Below, piece after piece: positions 1 through 9,705 of a DNA stretch of 12,113 bases. The notes beneath the pieces were generated by a model. The model made no database searches and had not been told where the DNA came from. It saw only the letters and a list, made by a program, of their open reading frames with translations. Source of the stretch: Azohydromonas lata NBRC 102462 (GTDB lineage: Bacteria; Pseudomonadota; Gammaproteobacteria; Burkholderiales; Burkholderiaceae_C); contig CAMCTE010000065.1 in the NCBI GenBank assembly GCA_945878385.1, positions 1-12,113 of the forward strand, written 5' to 3'. Within the stretch, counting starts at the first letter, position 1; each line of letters begins with the position of its first letter. The translations under genes were made by a program, and so were the position numbers.

Positions 1-27
1 CACAGGCCTGAGCCTTGCGCGGTGAAC

Positions 28-48
28 GGCAGGCCAGGCCGGCCTGCC
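28..48 (-). terminator. GC-rich hairpin just downstream of the GST gene, possible terminator
   Basis: Bases 28-35 (GGCAGGCC) and 41-48 (GGCCTGCC) form a perfect 8-bp stem around a 5-base loop, starting 9 bases past the GST stop codon on the minus strand. The stem is entirely G/C apart from one A-T pair. There is no run of T after it in the minus-strand direction, so it is not a classical intrinsic terminator. It may be a U-less terminator, an mRNA 3'-end stabiliser, or chance in GC-rich DNA. Nothing else can be called in bases 1-57. Confidence 0.35.
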
Positions 49-57
49 CGGGCCCGA

Positions 58-711
58 TCAGGCCTTTTTGTTCATCGCTGCAATCGCCGCCTTGCGGTCG
101 GCCTCTACCCTTTGCACGCTGGGGCGGTCTGCCATCACCTTGAGGTAGCTCTTCCAGTCCACGCCCGCGTCCATCAGCACATCGTTGCCCAACACGGAGC
201 GGGTGGCCATGCCCACCAGGGGCAGGCTGACAAAGGCGCAGCAGTCGGCCAGGGTGAATTCCGAGCCGGCGGCATAGGGTGCGAACTGGGCCAGGCGTTG
301 GAAGGCGGGGATGTTGCGCGCGAGTTGGGCGCGCACGCGCTCCTTGGTGGCCTCGTCGGCGGTTCGGCCGAAGAAGGCTGCGCCGTAGAGGTCGCGCGCC
401 ACCAGTTCCAGGTGCAGGTCGATGTAGGTGCACAGCTCGCGCACCTTGGCCGCTGCAAATGGGTCGGCCGGCAGCAGCGAGGGCTGCGGTTGCAGGGCCT
501 CCAGATAGTCCACGATCACCTGGCTTTCGCACAGCGCGCCCTGGGGCGTGCGGATGAACGGCACCTTGGCCAGGGGTGACGCGGCCAGCACGGCCTCGTC
601 CTTGGAGTTGGTCATTACCAGTTCTTCCTGGAACGGAATGTTCTTCTCCAGCAGCACCAGCTTGACCTTGTTGTAGTAGTTGCTGATGGCAAAGCCGCAG
701 AGCGTGATCAT
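58..711 (-). CDS. glutathione S-transferase family protein
   Basis: This 217-aa protein has the two-part layout and usual length of cytosolic glutathione S-transferases, which conjugate glutathione to electrophiles or act as reductases or isomerases. The N-terminal thioredoxin-like half (about 1-80) carries a Ser/Asn/Tyr-Tyr cluster at 10-13 where the catalytic Ser or Tyr usually lies. It also has the Val50-cis-Pro51 turn and the Glu62-Ser63 pair that binds the glutamyl part of glutathione. The helical C-terminal half includes the N-capping box with Thr153 and Asp156 (FTLADCCAF). The ATG start is backed by GGAG at 720-723, 8 bases upstream. It is the last gene of the minus-strand series glnE, EamA transporter, GST, but an 87-bp gap separates it from the transporter, so it may have its own promoter. 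The substrate cannot be told from sequence. Stringent-starvation protein A, also GST-like, is less likely because the glutathione-site residues are kept. Confidence 0.9.
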   Translation of the reverse strand: MITLCGFAISNYYNKVKLVLLEKNIPFQEELVMTNSKDEAVLAASPLAKVPFIRTPQGALCESQVIVDYLEALQPQPSLLPADPFAAAKVRELCTYIDLHLELVARDLYGAAFFGRTADEATKERVRAQLARNIPAFQRLAQFAPYAAGSEFTLADCCAFVSLPLVGMATRSVLGNDVLMDAGVDWKSYLKVMADRPSVQRVEADRKAAIAAMNKKA

Positions 712-761
712 CGAATGGTCTCCATGTTGGGACGGGTTGGGGGATGGCGGATTTTGAACTA

Positions 762-774
762 GCGCGCTGCGCGC
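762..774 (-). other. small hairpin in the 87-bp gap between transporter and GST genes
   Basis: Bases 762-766 (GCGCG) and 770-774 (CGCGC) pair around a 3-base loop, about 25 bases after the transporter stop codon on the minus strand. What follows on that strand is a mixed A/T stretch with no T-run, so it is at best a weak attenuator or processing site between the two genes. The rest of 712-798 holds the GST ribosome binding site and no promoter I can defend. Confidence 0.2.
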
Positions 775-798
775 CGGTGGAGGGCTTCGGTCAGCGGT

Positions 799-1713
799 TC
801 AGCCCACGGGCATCCGCGGCGGCCGATTCACCAGCCAGATGCCCGCGCCCACGGCCACCAGCGCGGCGAACAGGCGCGGTGTGGCCGGTTCGTCCAGCAG
901 CACCATGCCGGCCACCAGGCCCGACAGCGGGGTGAGCAGGGTGAAGGAGGCCAGCCGCGTGGCCGGGTAGTGGCGTATGAGCCAGAACCACAGCAGGTAG
1001 CTGGCAAAGGTGATGACCACGATTTGGAAGAACATCGAGCCCAGCGCCAGAGGTGACCAGCGCGCGGGCCAGGCTTCACCGGCCAGCATGGCGCCTGCCC
1101 CCAGCAGCACCGCCGATACGGCCAGTTGGTAGAAGAGCGTCTTTTCTGCCGGTGCGCTGGCCAAACGGGTGGCACGGATGGCCAGCGTGGTGGCGCCCCA
1201 CAGCACTGCCGCCAGCAGGCCCATCGCATCACCCAGCCACTGCAGGGGACCGGCCGCCGGCGCGTTGAACCCTTCCGAGAAGGCCAGGGTCACGCCGGTG
1301 AAGGCCACCAGCAGCCCGGCCCATTGCAGCGGGCGCAGCCTTTCGCTGCGCGCGATCCAGGGCATGCCCAGCGCCACCACGAAGGGGCTGAGGTAGATGA
1401 ACACGATCATGCGCGAGGCGTGTGTGTGCTGCAGGCCCCAGAAGATCATGGCGAATTCGGCCGCAAACAACGCGCCGGCCAGCAGGCCGCCAGACAGCGT
1501 GCCGTCGCGCGCGAACAGTGGGATGCCGCGCCAACGCGCCCAGGCCAACACCAGCAAAGCCGCGCCCAGCGAACGCAACGCCGCTTGTGTGAGCGGCGGC
1601 ACCTCGGGCAGCACCGCTTTGGCGGCGGACTGGTTCACGCCCCACAGCACGCAGCACAACAGGATGCACGACAGTGCGGTGGCGTCGAGGTGGGTGCGGC
1701 GTTCGGTGCTCAA
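799..1713 (-). CDS. DMT-superfamily (EamA domain) inner-membrane transporter
   Basis: This 304-aa, very hydrophobic protein has the duplicated five-helix EamA layout of drug/metabolite transporters: repeat one at about 12-144 and repeat two at about 160-297, ten predicted membrane segments in all. Family hallmarks are the ALWG-like VLWGVN near the start (22-27), YLSPF at 107-111 closing the fourth helix of repeat one, and the matching FTLLTPLSGLVAG...LLDEP in repeat two (257-276). Such proteins usually export amino acids, metabolites or toxic compounds; the substrate cannot be inferred here. The start codon is TTG. It is the only workable start: the frame upstream has no ATG or GTG before a stop inside glnE, and the first internal Met (102) lies after several membrane segments. 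No Shine-Dalgarno is visible. The TTG lies 7 bp after the glnE stop, so translation is probably coupled to glnE. Confidence 0.9.
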   Translation of the reverse strand: MSTERRTHLDATALSCILLCCVLWGVNQSAAKAVLPEVPPLTQAALRSLGAALLVLAWARWRGIPLFARDGTLSGGLLAGALFAAEFAMIFWGLQHTHASRMIVFIYLSPFVVALGMPWIARSERLRPLQWAGLLVAFTGVTLAFSEGFNAPAAGPLQWLGDAMGLLAAVLWGATTLAIRATRLASAPAEKTLFYQLAVSAVLLGAGAMLAGEAWPARWSPLALGSMFFQIVVITFASYLLWFWLIRHYPATRLASFTLLTPLSGLVAGMVLLDEPATPRLFAALVAVGAGIWLVNRPPRMPVG

Positions 1714-1720
1714 GTGGCGC

Positions 1721-4471
1721 TCAGCCGAAGACGGCCTGCCACAGTGCCATCACCGCCGCGCGTTCGGCGGCCAGCGTCTGCGGGTTGAACTGCGTGGCCT
1801 GCTCGTTGAGCCGCGCATGGTGCTGCGCCCGCCGCAGTTCTCGATAGGCGTGCGCTGCGGCAGTGCCCACACCGGCGGGCAAAAGGCCGCAGGCTTCGGC
1901 CGCACGCAACAGGGCGATGTTGCCGCTGTTGGCTTGCAGCGCCGGGTGTGCGGCGCTGTGGGCCAGCACCAGTTGTTGCACGGCGAATTCGGCATCCATC
2001 ATCCCGCCGGGGCTGTGTTTGGCATCGAACAGATCAGCGGGCGCCGGACGCGAGCCGCGCACCTTTTCCCGCATGGCCCGCACCTCTTCGCGCAGCGCTG
2101 CTTCTTCGCGTGGGGCGCACAGCACGCCGCGGCGCACTTGCTCGAACCGTTCAGCCAATTCGGGCACGCCCGCACACCAGCGCGCCCGGGTGATGGCCTG
2201 GTGTTCCCAAGTCCAGGCGGTGTTGCTGCCGCGGCCCATTTGGTAGCGCTCGAAGGCGTCCATGGAAGTGACCAACAGGCCAGAGTTGCCGTTGGGCCGC
2301 AGCGCCGTGTCGATGTCGAAAAGCTCACCGCTGTTGGTGCGCAGGGTCAGCCAGGTGATGAGCTTGCGCACGAATGCCGAATAGACCTCCTGCGCGCGTT
2401 CGTCATCGTCGTCGTAGAGGAAGACCACATCGAGGTCGCCCCCGTAGCCCAATTCCTTGCCGCCGAGCTTGCCGTAGGCGATCACGGCCAACCGCGGGCC
2501 TTGCTCCACGCTGCGGTGGCGCTGCTTGAAATGTGACCAGGCCCACTGCATGGTCAGGTCGAGCATGGTGTCGGCAAGTGCCGACAGGTCGTCGGCCACC
2601 TCTTCGACGGTGATGCGCCCTTCAACGTCGCGCACCAGGGTGCGGAACACTTCGGCGTGGTGCGCACGGCGCAGGCTGTCCAGCAGGGCCTCTTCCGAAT
2701 CTTCACCGGAGCGAACCCAGGCCGCATGGCGCGCCTGCATCTCGTGACACAGGGCGGCGCGGTCGAAGCGTTCGCTGAGTTGCCGTTCGTCGGCGAGTTC
2801 GTCGATCACACCGGGGTGGCGCAAAAGGTAGCGCATGGGCCAGCGCGCCAGGCCCAGCAGGCGCAGCAGGCGGCGCTGCACCTCGGGGCGTTCGACCAGC
2901 AGGGTGAGGTAGGTCTCGCGCCGCAGCAAGGGGTCCAGCCAATCCACGAAGCGCAGTGCGGCGTCTTCGGTGCAGTCGCCCGCATCGATGGCCTCCACCG
3001 CGCGGGTCATCAGGCGCGCCAGACGCAGGCGGCTTTCTTCCTTGAGCGAGGCCACCTTGGGTTGGGCCGCCCAGGGTTTGAGGCGTTCGCGCAGCGCGGT
3101 GGGCAGCCGCTCCAGGAAGGCCTCCGCGTCCACCGGCATCGTGGTCTTGGCGCAGCCCACGCAGGTTTTGCCGATGGAAGAAGGCCCAGGGTCGCGGCCG
3201 TCGTGCAACAGGGCATCGAATTCCCCCGCGACGAATTCGCGCGTGAGGCCCAGCTCCTCCAGCAGTGCGCAGGCATCGGCATTGCAGGGCAGGCCCATAC
3301 TGGCGCCGATCCAGGCCAAATCGCCATCGGCCGAAGGCAGCAGGTGGGTCTGCTGATCGTCTAGATATTGGATGCGGTGTTCAATGCGGCGCAGGAAGGT
3401 GTAGGCCTGCGCCAAGCGGTCGGCGGTTTGCGGGCGCATCAGGCCGTGAGCCACCAGTTTGTTCAGGCTCTTGAGGGTGGAGCGGCTGCGGATTTCGGGG
3501 AACTGGCCACCGCGCACCACCAGCAGCAGTTGCACGATGAACTCGATCTCGCGGATACCGCCGCGGGAGAGCTTCACATCGTTGGCCCGCTCGGGCCGGC
3601 CGGCGGCGCGCCGTTGTGCCTCTTCACGGATCTTGCGGTGCAACTGGCGCAAGCCCTCGAACACGCCGTAGTCCAGGTACTTGCGGTACACGAATGGGCT
3701 GATGGCCGCACCCAAGGCATGGGCGCGGCCCGAAGCGACGGCCTGTCTGGGGGCCACCACCCGGCTCTTGAGCCACGCCAGCCGCTCCCATTCACGCCCC
3801 TGCACATGCAGGTAGTCTTCCAACATGGCCAGGCTGACCACCGGTGGGCCGGAGTTGCCGTTGGGCCGCAGCGCCAGGTCTACGCGGAAGACGAAGCCGT
3901 CTTCGGTCACATCACCGATGAGGCTGTAGATGCGCTTGACGACCTTGCTGAAGAACTCGTGGGCGGTGATGGGCACCGCGCCGTCGGTCATGCCGTCGTC
4001 TTCATAGACATAGACCAGGTCGATGTCGGAGGACACATTGAGTTCTCGCGAACCCAACTTCCCCATGCCCACCACCCACAGGTCGATGGGCCGGCCCGCC
4101 TGGGTGTGCGGTTGGCCGTGGCGCTGGCCCTCTTCCTGTCGGGCCTGGGCCAGGGCATGTTCCAGCGCCACCTCAGCCAGTTCGGTCATGGCGGTTGTCA
4201 CCGTGCCCAGCGGCGCGTCTTCTTCAATGTCCAGCACCGCCAGCCGTTCGATGACGAGGTTGCGCGCCACCCGCAGCGCTGCAGGCAAACCGCGGCCTGC
4301 GGCCATCAGCGTTTGCACCAGCGCAGCCACGGTGGCCCCAGTGGGAGCCCCCGCCGGCACGGCCGCCAATTCCGCCGGGTAGCGGCGCCGGATGCGCTGC
4401 ACGAAGCGGCTGTGGTCTGCGCAAACCCCGAGGGGCATCTTGAGGTCGTTCATGGGTACTGCCAATTCCAC
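1721..4471 (-). CDS. glnE: bifunctional glutamine synthetase adenylyltransferase / adenylyl-removing enzyme
   Basis: GlnE attaches AMP to a tyrosine of glutamine synthetase when nitrogen is plentiful and removes it when nitrogen is scarce, under control of PII protein and glutamine. The 916-aa product has both nucleotidyltransferase domains. The N-terminal adenylyl-removing domain has GMGKLG (135-140), ELNVSSDIDL with Asp149/Asp151, LRPNGNSG (201-208) and SRGGIREIEF (302-311). The C-terminal adenylylating domain has AYGKLGGKEL (665-674), GDLD with Asp679/Asp681, a second LRPNGNSG (724-731) and the KHSPGGMMDAEF block (818-829). Length is slightly below E. coli GlnE (about 946). The listed start is GTG at 4471. 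ATG codons at 4453 (Met7) and 4438 (Met12) are equally possible because none has a clear Shine-Dalgarno, and conserved sequence only begins near SRFVQRIRRRY (21-31). A Cys-x-x-Cys pair (437-440) lies in the interdomain region. It heads the minus-strand series and is divergent from yhdP. Confidence 0.97.
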   Translation of the reverse strand: MELAVPMNDLKMPLGVCADHSRFVQRIRRRYPAELAAVPAGAPTGATVAALVQTLMAAGRGLPAALRVARNLVIERLAVLDIEEDAPLGTVTTAMTELAEVALEHALAQARQEEGQRHGQPHTQAGRPIDLWVVGMGKLGSRELNVSSDIDLVYVYEDDGMTDGAVPITAHEFFSKVVKRIYSLIGDVTEDGFVFRVDLALRPNGNSGPPVVSLAMLEDYLHVQGREWERLAWLKSRVVAPRQAVASGRAHALGAAISPFVYRKYLDYGVFEGLRQLHRKIREEAQRRAAGRPERANDVKLSRGGIREIEFIVQLLLVVRGGQFPEIRSRSTLKSLNKLVAHGLMRPQTADRLAQAYTFLRRIEHRIQYLDDQQTHLLPSADGDLAWIGASMGLPCNADACALLEELGLTREFVAGEFDALLHDGRDPGPSSIGKTCVGCAKTTMPVDAEAFLERLPTALRERLKPWAAQPKVASLKEESRLRLARLMTRAVEAIDAGDCTEDAALRFVDWLDPLLRRETYLTLLVERPEVQRRLLRLLGLARWPMRYLLRHPGVIDELADERQLSERFDRAALCHEMQARHAAWVRSGEDSEEALLDSLRRAHHAEVFRTLVRDVEGRITVEEVADDLSALADTMLDLTMQWAWSHFKQRHRSVEQGPRLAVIAYGKLGGKELGYGGDLDVVFLYDDDDERAQEVYSAFVRKLITWLTLRTNSGELFDIDTALRPNGNSGLLVTSMDAFERYQMGRGSNTAWTWEHQAITRARWCAGVPELAERFEQVRRGVLCAPREEAALREEVRAMREKVRGSRPAPADLFDAKHSPGGMMDAEFAVQQLVLAHSAAHPALQANSGNIALLRAAEACGLLPAGVGTAAAHAYRELRRAQHHARLNEQATQFNPQTLAAERAAVMALWQAVFG

Positions 4472-4522
4472 TCACGGGCACCCGGAACATCCGTGGCACA
4501 GTTCGCCTTGAACCGACACACC
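4472..4522. promoter_or_regulatory. 51-bp divergent gap between glnE and yhdP starts
   Basis: The two start codons face away from each other with only 51 bases between them, so both core promoters must lie here or inside the opposite gene's 5' coding region. I see no good sigma-70 -35/-10 pair on either strand and no Shine-Dalgarno next to either start. A TGGCAC at 4494-4499 resembles a sigma-54 -24 element, but no GC follows at the required distance. The gap is listed because of its position, not because of a recognised site. Confidence 0.35.
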
Positions 4523-7500
4523 ATGACAGCCTTAGAGGAATCCCAACCCGCGCGCCTGGATCTGCGCGATCTGCCCAAACCGGGTCGTCCTGTGCTGAAG
4601 GTCATGGCGCGTGCGGCGGTGGTGCTGCTGGTGGCGGCCTGGTGTCTGTTTTTGCTTGCCTGGCTCGCACTCTACGGCGTTTTCCTTCCTCGTGTCGGCG
4701 CATGGAAACCCGAGATTGAAGCCCGGGCTTCTTCGGCCCTGGGTGTGGCGGTGCGGATTGGCGAAATCGAGGTGCCTTCGGCGGCCTGGGTGCCCGCCCT
4801 GGTGCTCACCGAAGTGGCGCTGCTGGACGACCAGGGCCGGACGGCCTTGCGGCTGCCGCGGGTGTCGGCTGCGCTGTCGCTGCAGTCGCTGCTCAGCCTG
4901 GAACTTCGGTTTGAGCAGTTGCTGATCGAAGATGCGGCGTTGGAAATACGCCGCGACCGCCAGGGGCGCATCCGCGTGGGCGGGCTGACATTGGAAGACG
5001 ATGCGCCCACCCCAGTGGACGGCAGCCAGCAGGCCGGGGATTGGTTGTTGGCCCAAGGCGAATTCGCCATCCGCCGAGGCCAGGTGCGGTGGGTGGATGA
5101 ACTGCGCGGTGCGCCGCCGCTGGTGCTGCAGGATGTGGACTTCGTGCTGCGCAACAGCCTGCGCCGGCACGACTTCCGTTTGGACGCCACGCCGCCGCCC
5201 GAGTTGGGTCAGCGCGCCAGCCTGCGCGGGCGTTTTCGCCAGAGCCTGTTTGCCGCCCGGTCGAATTGGCGCAGCTGGGTGGGCGAGCTGTACGCCGAAC
5301 TGCCGCGGGCCGATGTGCTTGCCTTGCGACCGCATGTGGACCTCCCGGCTGAAATGCTGGGCGGGCGCGGCGCGGCGCGTGTGTGGGTGGATGTGGACCG
5401 TGGCCGCCTGCGCGGGGCCACGGCCGATGTGGCCCTCAGGGATGTGAGTGTGCGCTGGCCCGGTGTGGCAGAGCCCATGGAGTTCTCGCAGTTCGACGGG
5501 CGGCTGTTGGCGCGCCAGGATGCACAGTCGGTGACGCTGGGACTTCAGCGGGTGGGCTTCACCACTGGCCAGGGGCAGACCTGGCCGGCCAGCGACATGA
5601 GGCTGGTGCTGCGCCACGCGCCGCAGGGGCCTCGGGGTGCGGCTGGGAATGTGGCTGGGAGTGTGGCCGTTGGGGCATCAGGCGCTGCCTCTGATTCAGC
5701 GCCGGATGCCACCGAGGGGGCAGAACGGTCTGAGCCGGTACTTCCTCTGCTGTTTGATGGCTTGGCCGGGCGGGTGATCGTCGGCGGAGAATTCAATGCC
5801 GCGGAGCTGGATCTGGGCCTGATGGCCTCGGTGGCGGCGCGCGCACCCCTGGGTGCAGTGGTGCACCGGCAGTTGGCCGGTATGGCGCCGCAGGGGCGGA
5901 TTCAGGACATGAAGGCCACCTGGGAAGGGCCCGTGGAGCAACCCTCGCGCTACAAAGTGAACGCGCGCTTGGAGGGCTTGCGCTTGGAGCCTGGTGTGTT
6001 GGGAGGCGGTGGGCAGCCCACGCCCCACTTCGGCCGCCCGGGCCTTGGAGGTGCGGCCATCGTGTTGGAGGCCAGTGAATCCGGTGGCCGCGCCGAGGTG
6101 TCGATTCAACAGGGGCAGCTCGTGTTTCCGGGGCTGTTCGACATGCCCGAGCTGGCACTGGCCGACTTGCAGGCGCGCCTGGCGTGGCAGTTCACCGCGG
6201 ACGGAATGGAAGTGCGGCTGTCGCCGATGACGCTGCGCAATGCTGACACTCAGGGCGAACTGCAGGGCACTTGGCGAGGCAGTTGGAGCGAGGCGGCCCG
6301 CGGCGCCGGTGTGCTGGACCTGACCGCACGCATCCAACAAATGCGAGCCGAGGCCCTGCACCGCTATCTGCCCACCGGCGTGCCGGCCGGTACGCGCGAC
6401 TACCTGCGCCGCGCGGTGCGCGGTGGGCGACTGCAGGATGTGACGGTGCGGGTGAAGGGGGACCTGGCGAATTTCCCCTTCGAGCGGCCCGGGGCCAAGG
6501 GCGAGTTCCGGGTGGCCGGCCTGTGGCGCGACGGCACCTTCGTGATGCTGCCCGAGGAGCCCGGCTACCCCGCTTGGCCCGAGGCCACGCGGGTGGAGGC
6601 GCGGTTGCGGGTCAACGGCCAACGGGTCGAGTTCAACGAGGTGCGCGGCCGCATCCTGGGTGTTGATGTGGTGCGCACCAGCGGGTCGGTGGACTGGCTG
6701 GCTCCGTCGGTGCCGTTGTCACTGGACCTGCAGGCCCGCGGCGCGGCACAGGATTTCCTGCGCTATGTGCAGGCCACCCCCATCAACGAATGGACTTCGC
6801 GCGTGCTGGCCTTGGCGCAGGCAACGGGCTCGACTTCCTTGGCCCTGAAGATGGAGCTGCCCCTGGTGGGCAACGAGCCGGCGCGCGTGAGGGGCAGTGT
6901 GCAGCTCAACGGCAACGAAGTGCGTTTGAACCCGAGCCTGCCGCCGCTGCAGCAGGCGCGAGGGCGCGTGGATTTCAGCGAGCGCGGCTTCAACATCCCA
7001 GCGGGCACGGCACAACTCTTGGGCGGCGAGGTGGGCCTGGAGGGTGGAATCTCGCCCGGTGGCTCACTGAGATTGAACCTGCAGGGCACTGCGCAGGCCG
7101 AAGCGGTGAAGGCTGCGCCGGAGTTGGCTTGGTTGGCGCCTGTGTCGAATTGGCTCAGTGGGCAGGCGCCTTACCGGCTGAGCGTGGGAGCGGCGTCGGG
7201 CCAGTTGAACTGGGTGTTGACTTCGCCCCTGACCGGCATGGGCATCGGCTTGCCGGCGCCTTTGAACAAGCCGGCGGCGGCAAATTGGACGGCCACGCCG
7301 CTGCGTGTGCAGCTGACCGGCTTGGGCGGCCCGGCCGGCGCCGAACGGGAACAGGTGGAGATTCAGCTGGGCCGCCTGGTGCAGGCCCGTGTGCTGCGAA
7401 ATGGCCAAACGGGCGCGGTGTTGGCTGCCTCCGTGGGTGTGGGGGTGAACGAGCCGCCGCCGCTGCCCGACAGTGGCACCGAGGTGTCGGTGGTGGCTGA

Positions 7501-8820
7501 CCACTTGGAATTGGATGGGTGGAAGCGCCTGCTGGAGGGGCCTGCGACATCCCCCATACCGGCCAATGCTGCTGCGCCGTCAGCGCCGTCAGCGGCGGTA
7601 GCCCGGCGTGATGGGCCGCTGATGCTGCCCCAGGCGATACGGTTGCGGGCCGGCAGCGTGATGCTGTGGGGCCGGCAGTTGGATGCGGTTTCGGCCGTGG
7701 CGTCGCCTTTGCTTGCACCCGAGGGCGGCACGGCCTGGCGCGTGGACCTGCAGGCTGCTCAGATGGCCGGGCGCCTGGAGTGGCGTTCAGCCCCGCCAGG
7801 GGTGCGCGATGGTCACCCGCGGCTGCTGGCCCGCTTGTCGCGCCTGTCGATCCCGCGGGCGGCCGGCGAATCGGTGGAAGACCTGGCGGCCGATGAGGGC
7901 ATCGAGTGGCCGGATGTGGATGCGGTGGTGGAGGACTTCGAATTGCGCGGCCGTCGCCTTGGACGCCTGGAAGTTCAGGCCGAGGCCGAGCGCGGGCGCG
8001 CCGGTGCCGCACGCGACTGGCTGCTGACCCGCCTCGTATTGGCCAATGCCGACGCGGCCCTGACGGCCAAGGGCAGTTGGTCGCCTGCCGGTGAGGTGGG
8101 CAGCAAGGCCCGCCGCACGGCGATGGACTTCGAGTTGGAACTCAAGGACAGTGGGCAGCTGTTGACCCGCTTGGGTTTGGAGCAGGCGCTGCGGGGAGGC
8201 GCGGGTGTGATTGCCGGACAGGTGGCTTGGCGCGGCTCACCCCTGAGCCCGGATGTGCGCACGATGCAGGGGCAGTTGCGGCTGGATGTGCGCAGCGGGC
8301 AGTTCCTCAAGGTAGACCCCGGCGCGGCGCGGTTGCTGGGCGTTCTGAGCCTGCAGTCGCTGCCGCGGCGGCTGTTGCTGGACTTCCGTGATGTGTTCCA
8401 GGAAGGCTTCCTGTTTGACACCCTGACTGGCGATGTGGCGGTGGTGGGGGGCGTGGCCAGCACGAACAACCTGCGCATGCGCAGCATCCAGGCTGCGGTG
8501 CTGATGGAGGGCACGGCCGACCTGAACCGCGAAACGCAGGACCTGCGGGTGCTGGTGGTGCCCGAGATCAATGCGGGTACCGCATCATTGGCCTATGCCA
8601 CCATCAACCCGGCGCTGGGCTTGGGTACCTTCTTGGCGCAGTTGTTCCTGCGGCGGCCGCTGATGGCGGTCAACACCCGCGAGTTCAGCATCACCGGCAA
8701 CTGGGTGGACCCCAAGGTGGAGCGGATTCAGCGCACCAGCCTGCCGACCAATGAGCAAGTGGACCGCGCGGTAGCCGCGCCCGAGCCGCCCCCTGCAGCG
8801 CCCAACACCAGGAGAGCACC

Positions 8821-8824
<4 letters not shown>
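4523..8824 (+). CDS. yhdP: YhdP-family AsmA-like envelope protein
   Basis: This 1433-aa protein has an N-terminal membrane anchor (about 31-54) followed by a very long, beta-strand-rich periplasmic region, as in YhdP. In E. coli, YhdP acts with TamB and YdbH in moving phospholipids from inner to outer membrane. Visible signs are the entry block ARASSALGVAVRIGEIEV (68-85), the mid-protein block from LPTGVPAGTRDYLRRAVRGG to FPFERPGAKGEF (about 616-660), and the conserved C-terminal block from LDVRSGQFLKVDPGAARLLG through the hydrophobic PEINAG...NPALGLGTFLAQ stretch to SITGNWVDPKVERI (about 1255-1410). E. coli YhdP is about 1266 aa. The extra length includes two low-complexity loops at about 371-405 (Ala/Gly/Ser-rich) and 1009-1033 (Ala/Pro/Ser-rich). 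The frame stays open upstream to 3368, but that part is antisense to glnE; ATG 4523 gives the family N-terminus. No clear Shine-Dalgarno precedes it. ATG 4604, with AAGG close upstream, is a weaker alternative. Confidence 0.92.
8810..8815 (+). promoter_or_regulatory. ribosome binding site AGGAGA for the Nit-family gene
   Basis: AGGAGA lies 5 bases before ATG 8821 and inside the last codons of yhdP. It is one of the few strong Shine-Dalgarno sites in the window. It fixes the start of the hydrolase gene at the ATGA overlap with the yhdP stop. Confidence 0.8.
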
Positions 8825-9674
<850 letters not shown>

Positions 9675-9675
<1 letters not shown>

Positions 9676-9691
9676 GCGCGGCCCGGGCGCT
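9675..9691. terminator. small hairpin in the 30-bp convergent gap
   Basis: AGCGC (9675-9679) and GCGCT (9687-9691) pair around a 7-base loop in the gap between the convergent hydrolase and monooxygenase genes. The location suits a bidirectional terminator, but the stem is short and there is no T-run on either side. It could be chance. Confidence 0.25.
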
Positions 9692-9705
9692 GCACCTCAG
9701 ACCGT

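Noticed and set aside
41..55. Palindromes such as GGCCGGCC and GGGCCC near the left edge as possible attachment or restriction-related sites
   Set aside because: Short GC palindromes are expected by chance in DNA of this composition, and no mobile gene is nearby.
22..579. Plus-strand 185-aa frame opposite the GST gene
   Set aside because: It is antisense to a clear GST with conserved glutathione-site residues, and its own product shows no domain.
1397..3364. Long plus-strand open frames opposite glnE (1397-2536 and 2657-3364)
   Set aside because: They are in the codon-aligned antisense register, where GC-biased codon use removes stops. Their products are His/Gln/Arg-rich without domains, while the opposite strand is unmistakable glnE.
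4494..4512. TGGCAC followed by TTG between glnE and yhdP, tempting as a sigma-54 promoter because glnE is a nitrogen gene
   Set aside because: Sigma-54 needs the GG and GC doublets exactly 10 bases apart. Here the nearest GC is 8 bases away and the TTG is shifted by 3, with A rather than C after it. It also points toward yhdP, not glnE.
7155..8012. Minus-strand open frame inside yhdP, Pro/Ala/Arg-rich
   Set aside because: Low-complexity composition, no recognisable domain, and complete overlap with conserved yhdP coding sequence.
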